Origin: Cellulomonas fimi
GTDB taxonomy: Bacteria; Actinomycetota; Actinomycetes; Actinomycetales; Cellulomonadaceae
DNA: 57,521 nt
Assembly: GCF_028527925.1 (NCBI RefSeq)
Contig: NZ_JAPESW010000025.1
Location: 1 to 57,521 of the forward strand
Direction of reading: 5' to 3'
The notes under the pieces were generated by a model that was given only the letters and a program-made list of their open reading frames with translations, did no database searches and was not told the DNA's origin. Of the stretch, positions 41,974-50,106 are shown in pieces (the stretch's first letter is position 1; every line of letters begins with the position of its first letter). A program made the position numbers and the translations under genes.

Positions 41974-42246
41974 ATGTCGCACCCCTGGGACGTGACGGTC
42001 TACCTGGTCGAGACCCCCGACGCCGCGCGCGGACCCCTCACGCAGGCCCACGCGGTGCTCGCGACCGCCGACGGCACGACGCTCGACGGCTACGGCCGCG
42101 CACGCGTGCCGCGGGACACCGACGACACCACCGCGTGGGAGGCGCTCGCGGTCGCCGGTGCGCTGCGCGACCTCGCCCGCCGGCTCGCCCTCGAGGCCGG
42201 CGAGCGGTCCGGGCTCGAGCGCGAGGAGCTCCCGGCGGCCTGCTGA
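41974..42246 (+). CDS. DUF1876-like small protein
   Basis: A 90-residue protein with the DUF1876 pattern: N-terminal 'WDVTVYLVE', a central 'TTLDGYGRARVPRD', and a C-terminal helix 'AVAGALRDLARRLALEA'. Members are predicted small alpha/beta proteins of unknown function, often near stress genes in actinobacteria. Good ribosome site GGAGAGGAG. It lies 102 nt after the TerD-VWA gene and may share its transcript. Confidence 0.7.
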   Translation: MSHPWDVTVYLVETPDAARGPLTQAHAVLATADGTTLDGYGRARVPRDTDDTTAWEALAVAGALRDLARRLALEAGERSGLEREELPAAC

Positions 42247-42278
42247 CGGCCTGCCGACCGCCGGCCGACCCGCACGTG

Positions 42279-42315
42279 CGAGGACCCGGGGCTCGTCGCG
42301 GGTCCCGGGTCCTCG
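42279..42315. terminator. Terminator hairpin after the DUF1876 gene
   Basis: Perfect 12-bp arms (42279-42290 and 42304-42315, CGAGGACCCGGG type) with a 13-nt loop, 32 nt after the stop codon, in the convergent gap with the universal stress protein gene. Confidence 0.65.
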
Positions 42316-42328
42316 TGTGCCGGCGTCC

Positions 42329-42359
42329 GCCGGTCCGTGGCGATCGTCCACGGACCGGC
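42329..42359. terminator. Second hairpin in the same convergent gap
   Basis: Perfect 12-bp arms (42329-42340 and 42348-42359, GCCGGTCCGTGG type) with a 7-nt loop. It lies 65 nt downstream of the universal stress protein stop when read from the minus strand, so it could terminate that gene. Confidence 0.55.
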
Positions 42360-42423
42360 CGACGCCGGGGGGGAGCGGCCGGCCACCTGCGGCTCACCGG
42401 CGCCGGCCACCCCGTGCTCGTCC

Positions 42424-43299
42424 TCACCCGTCGTCGTGCACGACCATCACCGGCACCGTGGCCTCGCGCAGGACCGCGCCGCTGACGGAGCCGAGCAGCA
42501 TCCCGCGGAAGCTCCCCAGCCCGCGCGACCCGACGACGAGCAGCGCGGCGCCCGTGCCGAGGTGCACGAGCGCGTCCGCCGGGTCGTCGTCGACGAGCGC
42601 GAGCTCGACCTCGAGCCCGTCGTTCTCCGCGCGCAGCGCGTCCGTCACGGACGTCGCCGCGCGGTGCGTCGGGTGCTCCTCGTCGTCGGTCGCGAGCGGC
42701 GGGAGGTTGCCACGCCCGAACGGGTCGGGGATCGTCGGGCGGGCGTGCACGACCCGCAGGGGCCGCCCGAGCAGCGTGGCCTCGCGCGCGGCGAGTCGGG
42801 CGGCGACGAGCGACGCCGACGACCCGTCGACGCCGACGACGACCGCCGCGTCGACCGCGGTCGCGTGGCGGGGGTCGGAGCGGACGACCGCGACCGGGCA
42901 CTGCGCGTGCGCGGCGACGTGCACCCCGGTCGAGCCGGTGCGCGCGCCGCCGGTCCGCACGCGCGCCCCGACGACGAGCAGCGCGGCGTCGGCGCTCACG
43001 TCGCGCAGGCACGGGACGACGCGGCCGTGCAGCGCGCGCGTCTCCACGGGCAGGCCCGGGTGGCGCTCCTCGACGAGGCGCGCCTGCTCGTCGAGGTACT
43101 CCTTGACCTCGGTGCCGAGGTCGCGGGTGTCGACGACCGGGTACCAGCTCCACGCCATCGTCTGCCAGGAGTCGTCGAGCACGCGCACCAGCAGGAGCGC
43201 GGCGTGCCGCCGCTCGGCCTCGTGGACCGCCCAGTCGAGAGTCAGTGTGCTGTGCGGTGAGCCGTCGAGGGCGACGACCACCGGTCCGTCGGCACGCAT
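42424..43299 (-). CDS. Universal stress protein with two Usp domains
   Basis: A 291-residue protein made of two tandem Usp domains (about 1-140 and 145-291). The second has an intact ATP-binding motif 'GSRGLGSFRGMLLGSVS' after 'GVDGSSASL'. The first begins 'VVVALDGSPHS' but its glycine motif is eroded ('GARVRTGGARTGSTG'). Tandem Usp proteins in actinobacteria respond to hypoxia and other stress. ATG with GGAGGAGG upstream. Confidence 0.9.
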   Translation of the reverse strand: MRADGPVVVALDGSPHSTLTLDWAVHEAERRHAALLLVRVLDDSWQTMAWSWYPVVDTRDLGTEVKEYLDEQARLVEERHPGLPVETRALHGRVVPCLRDVSADAALLVVGARVRTGGARTGSTGVHVAAHAQCPVAVVRSDPRHATAVDAAVVVGVDGSSASLVAARLAAREATLLGRPLRVVHARPTIPDPFGRGNLPPLATDDEEHPTHRAATSVTDALRAENDGLEVELALVDDDPADALVHLGTGAALLVVGSRGLGSFRGMLLGSVSGAVLREATVPVMVVHDDG

Positions 43300-43442
43300 G
43301 TCTGCCTCCTCCGCTCCGGCGGCGGCCGGGGGCCGGCAGTGCGTCGGCCTCGGTGCCGCGTCCCTTCCAGGCTCCGCCGCGCGGGCGCCCGCGACCCGGG
43401 ACCTGGGTCCCGAATGTCGCGGTCCGTGTGGTCGCGGCGGGC

Positions 43443-43733
43443 TCAGCGGGCCGTGTGCGCCGTGAGGCGGCCTGTCGTGCGGACCTCGACCGGCACGCCG
43501 TCGACCACCTCGGGCACGTGCACGCCCGGGTGGACGACGTTGACGCGCAGCGCGTACCCGTCGCCCCGGCGCGTCAGGCCGACCCCGCACACGCCGGGGC
43601 GCCCGCGAAGGACACGGCAGAGACGTTCCTGGGCTCGCCGCGCGGCCACGAGCGCGTCGTGCGCCGTGACGAGCGAGGGTGCGTCGTGCGGGCCGTGGTC
43701 GTCGTGCATGTCGTGCCGTGGGCGCGTCGTCAT
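43443..43733 (-). CDS. Hypothetical small protein
   Basis: A 96-residue protein with no family I recognise. The N terminus is His/Asp-rich; a helix 'ALVAARRAQERLCRVL' is followed by beta strands 'GVCGVGLTRRGDGYALRVNVV'. The latter resembles the short domain found beside some bacterial trypsin-like and ligand-binding proteins that test a 'GVG...G...LxV' pattern, but nothing firm. GAGG lies 5 nt before the ATG. It stands between the Usp gene and sucrose phosphorylase on the same strand. Confidence 0.5.
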   Translation of the reverse strand: MTTRPRHDMHDDHGPHDAPSLVTAHDALVAARRAQERLCRVLRGRPGVCGVGLTRRGDGYALRVNVVHPGVHVPEVVDGVPVEVRTTGRLTAHTAR

Positions 43734-43821
43734 GGTCCTCACCGCCCTCCTGCTCCCAGCGCACCGCACCGGCCGCCCGGTCACGAGGGGCGAAGGTCCC
43801 CGCCGGTCGGACCGGCGGCCG

Positions 43822-45327
43822 TCACCACGCCCCGGGAAGGGCGAGCAGGTCGTCGCACGCACCCGAGGCGCCGTCGGCGCCGGTCCACGTCACGTGCGTC
43901 GCACCCGTCGCGAGGTCCACGTCGAGCGACACCACCGCCGCCCCCGCGCGCCTGGTCAGCGACAGCCGCGTCCCGTCCAGCCCGACCTCGACGTCGCCGC
44001 CGAACGCCGGGTGCGCGTTGCGGAACCGGCACAGCGCGAGCAGCGCCCGCACCACCGGCCGGTCGAGCGCGCCGGCGACCTCGTCGGGGGTGTAGTGGTG
44101 CCGGTTCACGTCCCGGCCGACGCCCGTGCGTGCGAGCAGGTCGACGTCGTTGCCGCCCGCCAGCGCGCCCACGTAGTAGACCTGCGGGATCCCGGGCGTG
44201 AACAGCTGCACCGCACGCGCCGCCAGGTACCGCCGGTCGTCGCGGCCCAGCGCGTCGTAGAACGTCGAGTTCACCTGGTACAGGTCGAGGTTCGACGCCG
44301 CCGCGCCCGTGGCCCGCGCCGACGCACCGCCCGTGCGCGCGTGGATCCCCTCCACGAGCTCGTCGACCTGCGCCGGTGTCAGCAGCCCTGGCCGCTCGGG
44401 CTCGCCCGGCTCGACCGTCTGGTCCGGCCCGACGTCGATCACCCCGATCCCGTCGTGCGTGTCCAGCACCGTCACCGCGTTCGCGGGCCGCATCCCGAGC
44501 CACCTCACGAGCGCCGACCCGTCGCCCGTGTACAGCGCGTGCAGCACCAGCGGCGGCAGCGCGAAGTCGTACACGAGGTCCACCGACCGCCCGATCCGCA
44601 CCTGCCGCTCGTAGTACGCGTGCACCTCGACCAGCACGTCCACCCCGCGCGCGCGGGCCTGCGCCGTGAAGTCCTCGATGAACGCGAACGTCTCCGGTGT
44701 CATGAAGCACGTCGTCCCCGGCGTCTTCACCGCGTACCCGACCGCGTCCAGCCGCACCAGTCGCACGCCGGCGCCCGCGACCGCGTCGAGGATCGACGTC
44801 AGGTACGCGCGCCCTGCCTCGGCGTGCACGTCGATGTCGACCTGCTGCGGCGTGAACGTCGTCCACACGTACCGCAGCCGGTCCCCGAGCCGGACGGGCG
44901 TGAACGGCAGGCCCGGCCGCGGCCGGTAGATCCGCGTCAGGTCGTCCTCCGTCGCACCGCCCGGGAACACCGACGACATCGTGAGGAACATCGACGCGTG
45001 CGGGGACGCCTCACCGCGCTCGCGGACGTCGCGGAACCAGGAGGAGTCGGCGGAGACGTGGTTGACGATGAGGTCGACGACCACGTCGTGCGTCCGCGCG
45101 AGGTCGCGCACGTCGTCCCAGGTGCCGAGCCGCGGGTCGACCTGGGTGTGGTCGACGGGGTCGAAGCCCGCGTCGGCGCCGTCGAAGGGTGTGAAGAACG
45201 GCAGGACGTGCACGCCGCCGAAGACGCCGTCGAGCGCGGGGGAGCGCAGGAGCCGCGCGAGTCCGGGCAGGTCGCCCGCGAGGCGGTCGGCGTAGGTGAT
45301 GAGCTGGACCTGGTCGCGCAGCGGCAT
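43822..45327 (-). CDS. Sucrose phosphorylase (GH13)
   Basis: A 501-residue cytosolic enzyme that converts sucrose and phosphate to glucose 1-phosphate and fructose. It closely follows bifidobacterial sucrose phosphorylase: 'VQLITYADRL' at the N terminus, 'ILPFFTPFDGADAGFDP'-like text, nucleophile Asp194 in 'VRLDAVGY', acid/base Glu234 in 'VLVEVHAYYE', third carboxylate Asp292 in 'LDTHDGIGVID', and 'GAAASNLDLYQVNSTFYDAL'. The domain set is complete. No sugar transporter or LacI regulator is adjacent. GAGGAGG precedes the ATG. A small gene lies 32 nt upstream on the same strand. Confidence 0.93.
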   Translation of the reverse strand: MPLRDQVQLITYADRLAGDLPGLARLLRSPALDGVFGGVHVLPFFTPFDGADAGFDPVDHTQVDPRLGTWDDVRDLARTHDVVVDLIVNHVSADSSWFRDVRERGEASPHASMFLTMSSVFPGGATEDDLTRIYRPRPGLPFTPVRLGDRLRYVWTTFTPQQVDIDVHAEAGRAYLTSILDAVAGAGVRLVRLDAVGYAVKTPGTTCFMTPETFAFIEDFTAQARARGVDVLVEVHAYYERQVRIGRSVDLVYDFALPPLVLHALYTGDGSALVRWLGMRPANAVTVLDTHDGIGVIDVGPDQTVEPGEPERPGLLTPAQVDELVEGIHARTGGASARATGAAASNLDLYQVNSTFYDALGRDDRRYLAARAVQLFTPGIPQVYYVGALAGGNDVDLLARTGVGRDVNRHHYTPDEVAGALDRPVVRALLALCRFRNAHPAFGGDVEVGLDGTRLSLTRRAGAAVVSLDVDLATGATHVTWTGADGASGACDDLLALPGAW

Positions 45328-45359
45328 GCCGTCCTCCTCGGGCGTGCGCCCGACCGTCC

Positions 45360-45635
45360 CTACCGGGGCGTGGCGGTGAACCCGGCGGGCGCGCCGGGGT
45401 GGATGTCCCAGGTGCGGACGTCCTTGCCGACGCCGTCCTCGCTCTTCTCGAAGAGCCGGACCGCGCCGTCGGCGTGGACGGAGATGCCGCGGATGACGTG
45501 CGCCCCGGTGACGCCCTCGACGGCGACCGCCACGACGCCGTCGAAGTCGCTCAGGCTCGACGGGGACCGGTCGTTGACCGTGCGGACCGCGTAGGGGACG
45601 CCGGAGGCGACCAGCGCGGGGGTCGGGTAGGTCAT
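45360..45635 (-). CDS. Hypothetical 91-residue protein upstream of sucrose phosphorylase
   Basis: I do not recognise the family. The sequence is soluble, with short predicted strands ('YAVRTVNDRS', 'GVVAVAVEG', 'GAVRLFEKS') and no cysteine or signal peptide. GGAGG lies 7 nt before the ATG at 45635, and the 32-nt gap to the sucrose phosphorylase gene suggests one transcript. Confidence 0.55.
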   Translation of the reverse strand: MTYPTPALVASGVPYAVRTVNDRSPSSLSDFDGVVAVAVEGVTGAHVIRGISVHADGAVRLFEKSEDGVGKDVRTWDIHPGAPAGFTATPR

Positions 45636-45750
45636 GGAGGGACCTCCACCTCTGCTTGGTGGGCCGCCGCGGGGCCGGCGCTACGTCGATGGTGAGGCAC
45701 CCGGCGCGGTGTGGCGAGCGCTGGGCGGGGTCGGTCCGCCTGTCGGTCGG

Positions 45751-46545
45751 TCAGGCGTCCGGCGGGCGGTCGGGCGCGAACCGCGCGGCGAGGTGCTCGG
45801 AGCCGCGCGCGAGCAGCACGACGTCGGCGCCGACGGCCACGAACGACGCCCCGGCCTGGACGTACGCGTCGGCGAGAGTCGGGTCGAACGCGTTGACGCC
45901 GACCGGTGTGCCGGCCGCGCGGACCGCGTCGAACGTGCGGTGGACCGCGGCGACGACGTCGGGGTGGTCCTGCTGCCCGAGCAGCCCCATCGACGCGGCG
46001 AGGTCGGACGGGCCGACGAAGACCCCGTCGACGCCGTCGACCGCCGCGATCTCGCCCGCGGCGTCGACGCCCTGCGCGGTCTCGACCTGGACGACGAGCG
46101 ACACGTGCCGGTCGGCGTCCCGGAGGTACCCCTCGACGCGGCTCCACCGGGTGGAGCGGGCGAGCGCGCCACCGACGCCGCGTCGTCCGTGCGGCGGGTA
46201 CCGGACGGCCGCGACGGCGGCGCGCGCCTCGTCCGCGGTGGACACCATCGGGACGAGCACGTTCTGCGCGCCGAGGTCGAGGACCTGCTTGATCATCACG
46301 GGGTCGGCGGCCGGGACGCGCACGACGGGGGTCACCGGGTACGCGGCGAGGACCTGGAGCTGCGCGAGCACCGACTCCAGGCCGTTGGGCGCGTGCTCCA
46401 TGTCGACGAGCACCCAGTCGAGGCCGGACCCGGCGCAGATCTCGGCGACGAGCGGACTGCCCGTGCACACCCACATGCCGACGAGCGGCCGGTCGGCACG
46501 GCCCGCGAGGGCGTCGCGGAACGTCGGGGTCAGTCGAAGCGGCAC
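45751..46545 (-). CDS. hpaI: 4-hydroxy-2-oxoheptane-1,7-dioate aldolase (HpaI type)
   Basis: A 264-residue class II pyruvate aldolase (HpcH/HpaI family). It cleaves 4-hydroxy-2-oxoheptanedioate to pyruvate and succinic semialdehyde, the last step of the homoprotocatechuate route. Motifs are 'GMWVCTGSP', 'WVLVDMEHAPN', the metal-binding Glu in 'VVQVETAQGV' and Asp in 'FVGPSDLAASMG'. The GTG at 46545 lies inside the end of hpaH (16-base overlap). It is the last gene of the operon. Confidence 0.88.
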   Translation of the reverse strand: MPLRLTPTFRDALAGRADRPLVGMWVCTGSPLVAEICAGSGLDWVLVDMEHAPNGLESVLAQLQVLAAYPVTPVVRVPAADPVMIKQVLDLGAQNVLVPMVSTADEARAAVAAVRYPPHGRRGVGGALARSTRWSRVEGYLRDADRHVSLVVQVETAQGVDAAGEIAAVDGVDGVFVGPSDLAASMGLLGQQDHPDVVAAVHRTFDAVRAAGTPVGVNAFDPTLADAYVQAGASFVAVGADVVLLARGSEHLAARFAPDRPPDA

Positions 46546-47315
46546 GAGAGGGTCCCCAGGTCGTGGAAGTCGGCCAGGACGGTGTCGCCCCGGTGCACCC
46601 ACATCGGGCGCGTGAACGAGCCGGCGAGGACGAGCTCGCCCGCGTCGAGGCGCTCGCCGTGCTGCGCGAGCTTGTTCGCGAGCCACGCCACCCCGCGCGC
46701 GGGGTGGCCGAGCACGGCTCCCGCGACGCCGGACTCCTCGATGGTCCCGTTGCGGTGCAGCAGCGCGGCGACCCAGCGCAGGTCGACGTCGTCGGGACGC
46801 ACGGGCCTGCCGCCGTGCACCATGGCGCCCATCGCGGCGTTGTCGCTGATCGTGTCGACGATCGTGCGGCCCTCGAGCGCGATGCGCGACGACAGGATCT
46901 CGAGCGCGGGCGTGACGTACTCGGTCGCGCGCAGCACGTCGAAGACCGTCGCGTGGGGCCCGTCGACGGGCGCGGCGAGGAGGAACGCGAGCTCGACCTC
47001 GACGCGCACGTTCGAGAACCGCCCGTGCTCGAGGACAGCGCCGTCCTCGTGGATCATGTCGGCGAGGATCGCGCCGTAGTCGGGCTCGTCGATGCCGGTC
47101 GCGGCCTGCATGACCTTCGACGTGAGCCCGATCTTGCGCCCGACGTGCCGCCTCCCCGCGGCCAGGGCGCGACGCCGCCACTCGGCCTGGACCGTGTAGG
47201 CGTCGTCGACGGTCATGCCCGGGTGGCGCGCGGTGAGCAGCGGCACGGTCGTGCGGTCGCGCTCGGCGGCGGCGAGCTCGTCGGCGATGTCGGCGACCGC
47301 GTCGGGCGTCAGCAC
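46530..47315 (-). CDS. hpaH: 2-oxo-hept-3-ene-1,7-dioate hydratase (HpaH type)
   Basis: A 261-residue member of the hydratase/decarboxylase family (HpaH, MhpD, DmpE). It adds water to 2-oxohept-3-enedioate to give the HpaI substrate. Family motifs are 'GRKIGLTSKVMQ', 'DYGAILADMI', metal ligands in 'RVEVELAFLL' (Glu-x-Glu) and 'DNAAMGAMVHGG'. The GTG start has GAGG 6 nt upstream. It overlaps hpaI, showing that both steps are made together. Confidence 0.9.
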   Translation of the reverse strand: MLTPDAVADIADELAAAERDRTTVPLLTARHPGMTVDDAYTVQAEWRRRALAAGRRHVGRKIGLTSKVMQAATGIDEPDYGAILADMIHEDGAVLEHGRFSNVRVEVELAFLLAAPVDGPHATVFDVLRATEYVTPALEILSSRIALEGRTIVDTISDNAAMGAMVHGGRPVRPDDVDLRWVAALLHRNGTIEESGVAGAVLGHPARGVAWLANKLAQHGERLDAGELVLAGSFTRPMWVHRGDTVLADFHDLGTLSCRFD

Positions 47316-47376
47316 GGGACGCCTCGACGCGACCGGATCGGGTGGCCCGCCTGGCCAGGCCCGCGGCGTGCGCGCG

Positions 47377-48510
47377 TCACAGCTGGTGCCCCAGCTTGTA
47401 CTCGCCCTGCTTCCACGCGGGCAGGTCGCCGGCGTCCTCGGGGCGCGTGTAGGAGAACCCGTCGGCGCCGATGGTGACGGCCATCTCGGTGGAGTCGGTG
47501 CGCGCGACGACGGGCTGCGGCTCGCCGTCGAGGTCGAGGACGAGCGACGCCTCGGTGTACCAGGACGGCACGACGGGGTTGCCCCACCAGTCGCGCCGCT
47601 GGTTGTCGTGCACGTCCCACGTGACGACGGGGTTGTCGGGGTCGCCCGTCCAGTAGTCCTGCGTGTAGATCTCGACGCGGTGCCCGTCGGGGTCGCGCAG
47701 GTACAGGTAGAACGCGTTGGACACCCCGTGCCGCCCGGGGCCGCGCTCGATCCGGTCGGACAGCCGCAGCGCGCCGAGCCGGTCGCAGATCGCGAGGACG
47801 TCGTGCTTCTCGTGCGTCGCGAACGCGACGTGGTGCAGGCGTGGCCCGTCGCCGCCGGTCATCGCCGTGTCGTGCACGGTGGGCTTGCGGCGCATCCACG
47901 CCGCGTACGTGGTCCCGTCGGCGTCCTGGATGTCCTCGGTGACGCGGAACCCGAGGTCCTCCATGTACCGCACCGCGCGCGGCACGTCGGGGGTGACCTG
48001 GTTGACGTGGTCGAGGCGCACGAGCGGGCCGGGTGGTTGGAGGTCGTACCGCCAGGACAGCCGCTCGACGTGCGTGACGTCGTGGACGAACTCGTACGGG
48101 AACCCGAGCGGGTCCTGCACGCGCACGCAGTCGCCGACCCCCGTGGTGAACCCGTCGCGTCGCCGCTCGACCCGGCACCCGAGCTCGGAGTAGAACGCGA
48201 CGGCCCGGTCGAGGTCCTGCGGGGCGCGCACGCGGTAGGTGAGGGCCGCCGCCGCCGCGACGGGCCCCTGCCGCAGCACGAGGTTGTGGTGGAGGAACTC
48301 GTCGAACGTGCGCAGGTGCAGCGTGGTCGGGTCCTGCGCGGTCACGACGAGCCCGAGCACGTCGACGTAGAAGTGCCGCGCCGCGGCGAGGTCGGTGACG
48401 ACGAGCTCGACGGACAGCGCGCGCAGCACGTCGGGCGGTGGCGAGGTGGGGGTCGGGATGAAGCGGGCGTCGTCCGGACGACCGCCCGGCGGCGTGGGGG
48501 TGGCGTTCAC
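47377..48510 (-). CDS. hpaD: Homoprotocatechuate (3,4-dihydroxyphenylacetate) 2,3-dioxygenase
   Basis: A 377-residue type I extradiol dioxygenase, nearly collinear with Brevibacterium fuscum HPCD and Arthrobacter MndD. With an offset of 13 residues all key sites are present: metal ligands His168, His227 and Glu280, second-sphere His213 ('TVHDTA'), His261 ('GRHGVSN') and Tyr270. It opens the ring between carbons 2 and 3 to give 5-carboxymethyl-2-hydroxymuconate semialdehyde. The highly conserved C-terminal lid 'DNQRRDWWGNPVVPSWYTE' is intact. The metal (Fe or Mn) cannot be decided from the ligands. It lies 24 nt after hpaE. Confidence 0.96.
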   Translation of the reverse strand: MNATPTPPGGRPDDARFIPTPTSPPPDVLRALSVELVVTDLAAARHFYVDVLGLVVTAQDPTTLHLRTFDEFLHHNLVLRQGPVAAAAALTYRVRAPQDLDRAVAFYSELGCRVERRRDGFTTGVGDCVRVQDPLGFPYEFVHDVTHVERLSWRYDLQPPGPLVRLDHVNQVTPDVPRAVRYMEDLGFRVTEDIQDADGTTYAAWMRRKPTVHDTAMTGGDGPRLHHVAFATHEKHDVLAICDRLGALRLSDRIERGPGRHGVSNAFYLYLRDPDGHRVEIYTQDYWTGDPDNPVVTWDVHDNQRRDWWGNPVVPSWYTEASLVLDLDGEPQPVVARTDSTEMAVTIGADGFSYTRPEDAGDLPAWKQGEYKLGHQL

Positions 48511-48534
48511 GGCGTGCGCCTCTCGTCGTCGGGG

Positions 48535-50103
48535 TCAGCGCGGGTCGGGGTCGTCGAGGTCGGCGGGTGGGTGCGCGGCGACCTTGCCGAACGTCGGGTT
48601 GTGCACCGGGCCGAGCGTCACGTGGACGGCCTGCTGGTGCGTGTAGAAGTCGATCGAGCGGTACCCGCCCTCGTGGCCCAGCCCGGACGCCTTGACGCCG
48701 CCGAACGGGGTGCGCAGGTCGCGCACGTTGTTGCTGTTGAGCCAGACCATGCCCGCCTCCACGCCGTGCGCGAACGTGTGCGCCCGTCGCAGGTCGTTGG
48801 TCCACACGTACGCCGCGAGCCCGTACCGGACGCCGTTCGCGAGCGCGAGGGCCTCGGCGTCGGTGTCGAACGGCGTGATCGCGACTACGGGTCCGAAGAT
48901 CTCCTCCTGGAAGATCCGCGCGTCGGGCGGGACGTCCGCGAACACGGTCGGCGCGACGTAGCTGCCGGTCGGGAACCCGTCCGGCCTCCCGCCGCCCGCG
49001 ACCAGCCGTGCCTCGCTCTTCCCGACGTCGATGTACGACATGACCTTGGCGACGTGCTCCGGGTGCACGAGCGCCCCCACCTCGGTCGCGGGGTCGTGCG
49101 GCGGCCCGACCACGACGCGCTCCGCCTGCGCCGCGAACCGCTCGACGAACTCGTCGTACACCGACCGCTCGACGAGGATCCGGCTGCCCGCGGTGCACCG
49201 CTCCCCGTTGAGGGAGAACACCCCGAAGATCGTCGCGTCGACCGCCGCCTCGAGGTCCGCGTCCGCGAACACGACCGCGGGGGACTTGCCGCCGAGCTCC
49301 ATCGACAGGCCCTTGAGGTGCGGGGCCGCGTTGGCGAAGATCGTCTGCCCCGTGCGGCTCTCGCCCGTGAACGAGATGAGCGGTACGTCCGGGTGCCGCA
49401 CGAGCGCGTCGCCCGCCTCCTCGCCGAGGCCGTGCACCAGGTTGAACACGCCCGTCGGCAGGCCCGCCTCGGCGAAGATCCCCGCCCACAGCGACGCCGA
49501 CAGCGGCGTGAACTCCGCGGGCTTCAGCACGACCGTGTTGCCCGTCGCGAGGGCCGGCGCGAGCTTCCACGACTCGAGCATGAACGGCGTGTTCCACGGC
49601 GTGATCAGCCCCGCGACACCGATCGGCTTGCGGTTCACGTAGTTGAGCTGCCGCCCGGGCACCTTGAACGCGTCGTCCGTCTGCGCGACCACGAGGTCCG
49701 CGAAGAACCGGAAGTTCTCCGCCGCCCGCCGCGCCTGCCCGAGCGCCTGCGTGATCGGCAGACCCGAGTCGAAGCTCTCCAGCTCCGCCAGCCGCGCGTC
49801 GCGGGACTCGACGACGTCCGCGACCTCGTGCAGGACGCGCGAGCGCTCGCGGGGGAGCATCCGCGGCCAGGGTCCCTCCTCGAACGCCTGCCGCGCCGAC
49901 GCGACGGCGCGGTCGACGTCGGCGGCGGTGCCGCGCGCGGCCCGCAGGTACGTGCGCTGGGTGACGGGGTCGAGGACGTCGAACGTGGCACCGTCGACCG
50001 AGTCGACGTCCTCGCCGCCGATGTGGTGCCGCACCCGGTCCGGCAGGTCCGCCGGGACGTGCGGTGCGGCCGGCGCGCCGGGGCGGTCGTGCGTGGTGGG
50101 CAT
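48535..50103 (-). CDS. hpaE: 5-carboxymethyl-2-hydroxymuconate semialdehyde dehydrogenase
   Basis: A 522-residue aldehyde dehydrogenase. Catalytic Cys303 is in 'NGERCTAGSR', general base Glu269 in 'MELGGKSP', and oxyanion Asn171 in 'TPWNTPF'. NAD binding uses 'VVLKPAEFTP' and 'ISFTGESRTG'. Placement directly before hpaD and the HpaE-like N terminus support oxidation of the ring-cleavage semialdehyde. The ATG follows GAGAGGTGAG. Only 3 nt separate it from the regulator gene upstream. Confidence 0.92.
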   Translation of the reverse strand: MPTTHDRPGAPAAPHVPADLPDRVRHHIGGEDVDSVDGATFDVLDPVTQRTYLRAARGTAADVDRAVASARQAFEEGPWPRMLPRERSRVLHEVADVVESRDARLAELESFDSGLPITQALGQARRAAENFRFFADLVVAQTDDAFKVPGRQLNYVNRKPIGVAGLITPWNTPFMLESWKLAPALATGNTVVLKPAEFTPLSASLWAGIFAEAGLPTGVFNLVHGLGEEAGDALVRHPDVPLISFTGESRTGQTIFANAAPHLKGLSMELGGKSPAVVFADADLEAAVDATIFGVFSLNGERCTAGSRILVERSVYDEFVERFAAQAERVVVGPPHDPATEVGALVHPEHVAKVMSYIDVGKSEARLVAGGGRPDGFPTGSYVAPTVFADVPPDARIFQEEIFGPVVAITPFDTDAEALALANGVRYGLAAYVWTNDLRRAHTFAHGVEAGMVWLNSNNVRDLRTPFGGVKASGLGHEGGYRSIDFYTHQQAVHVTLGPVHNPTFGKVAAHPPADLDDPDPR

Positions 50104-50106
50104 CGC

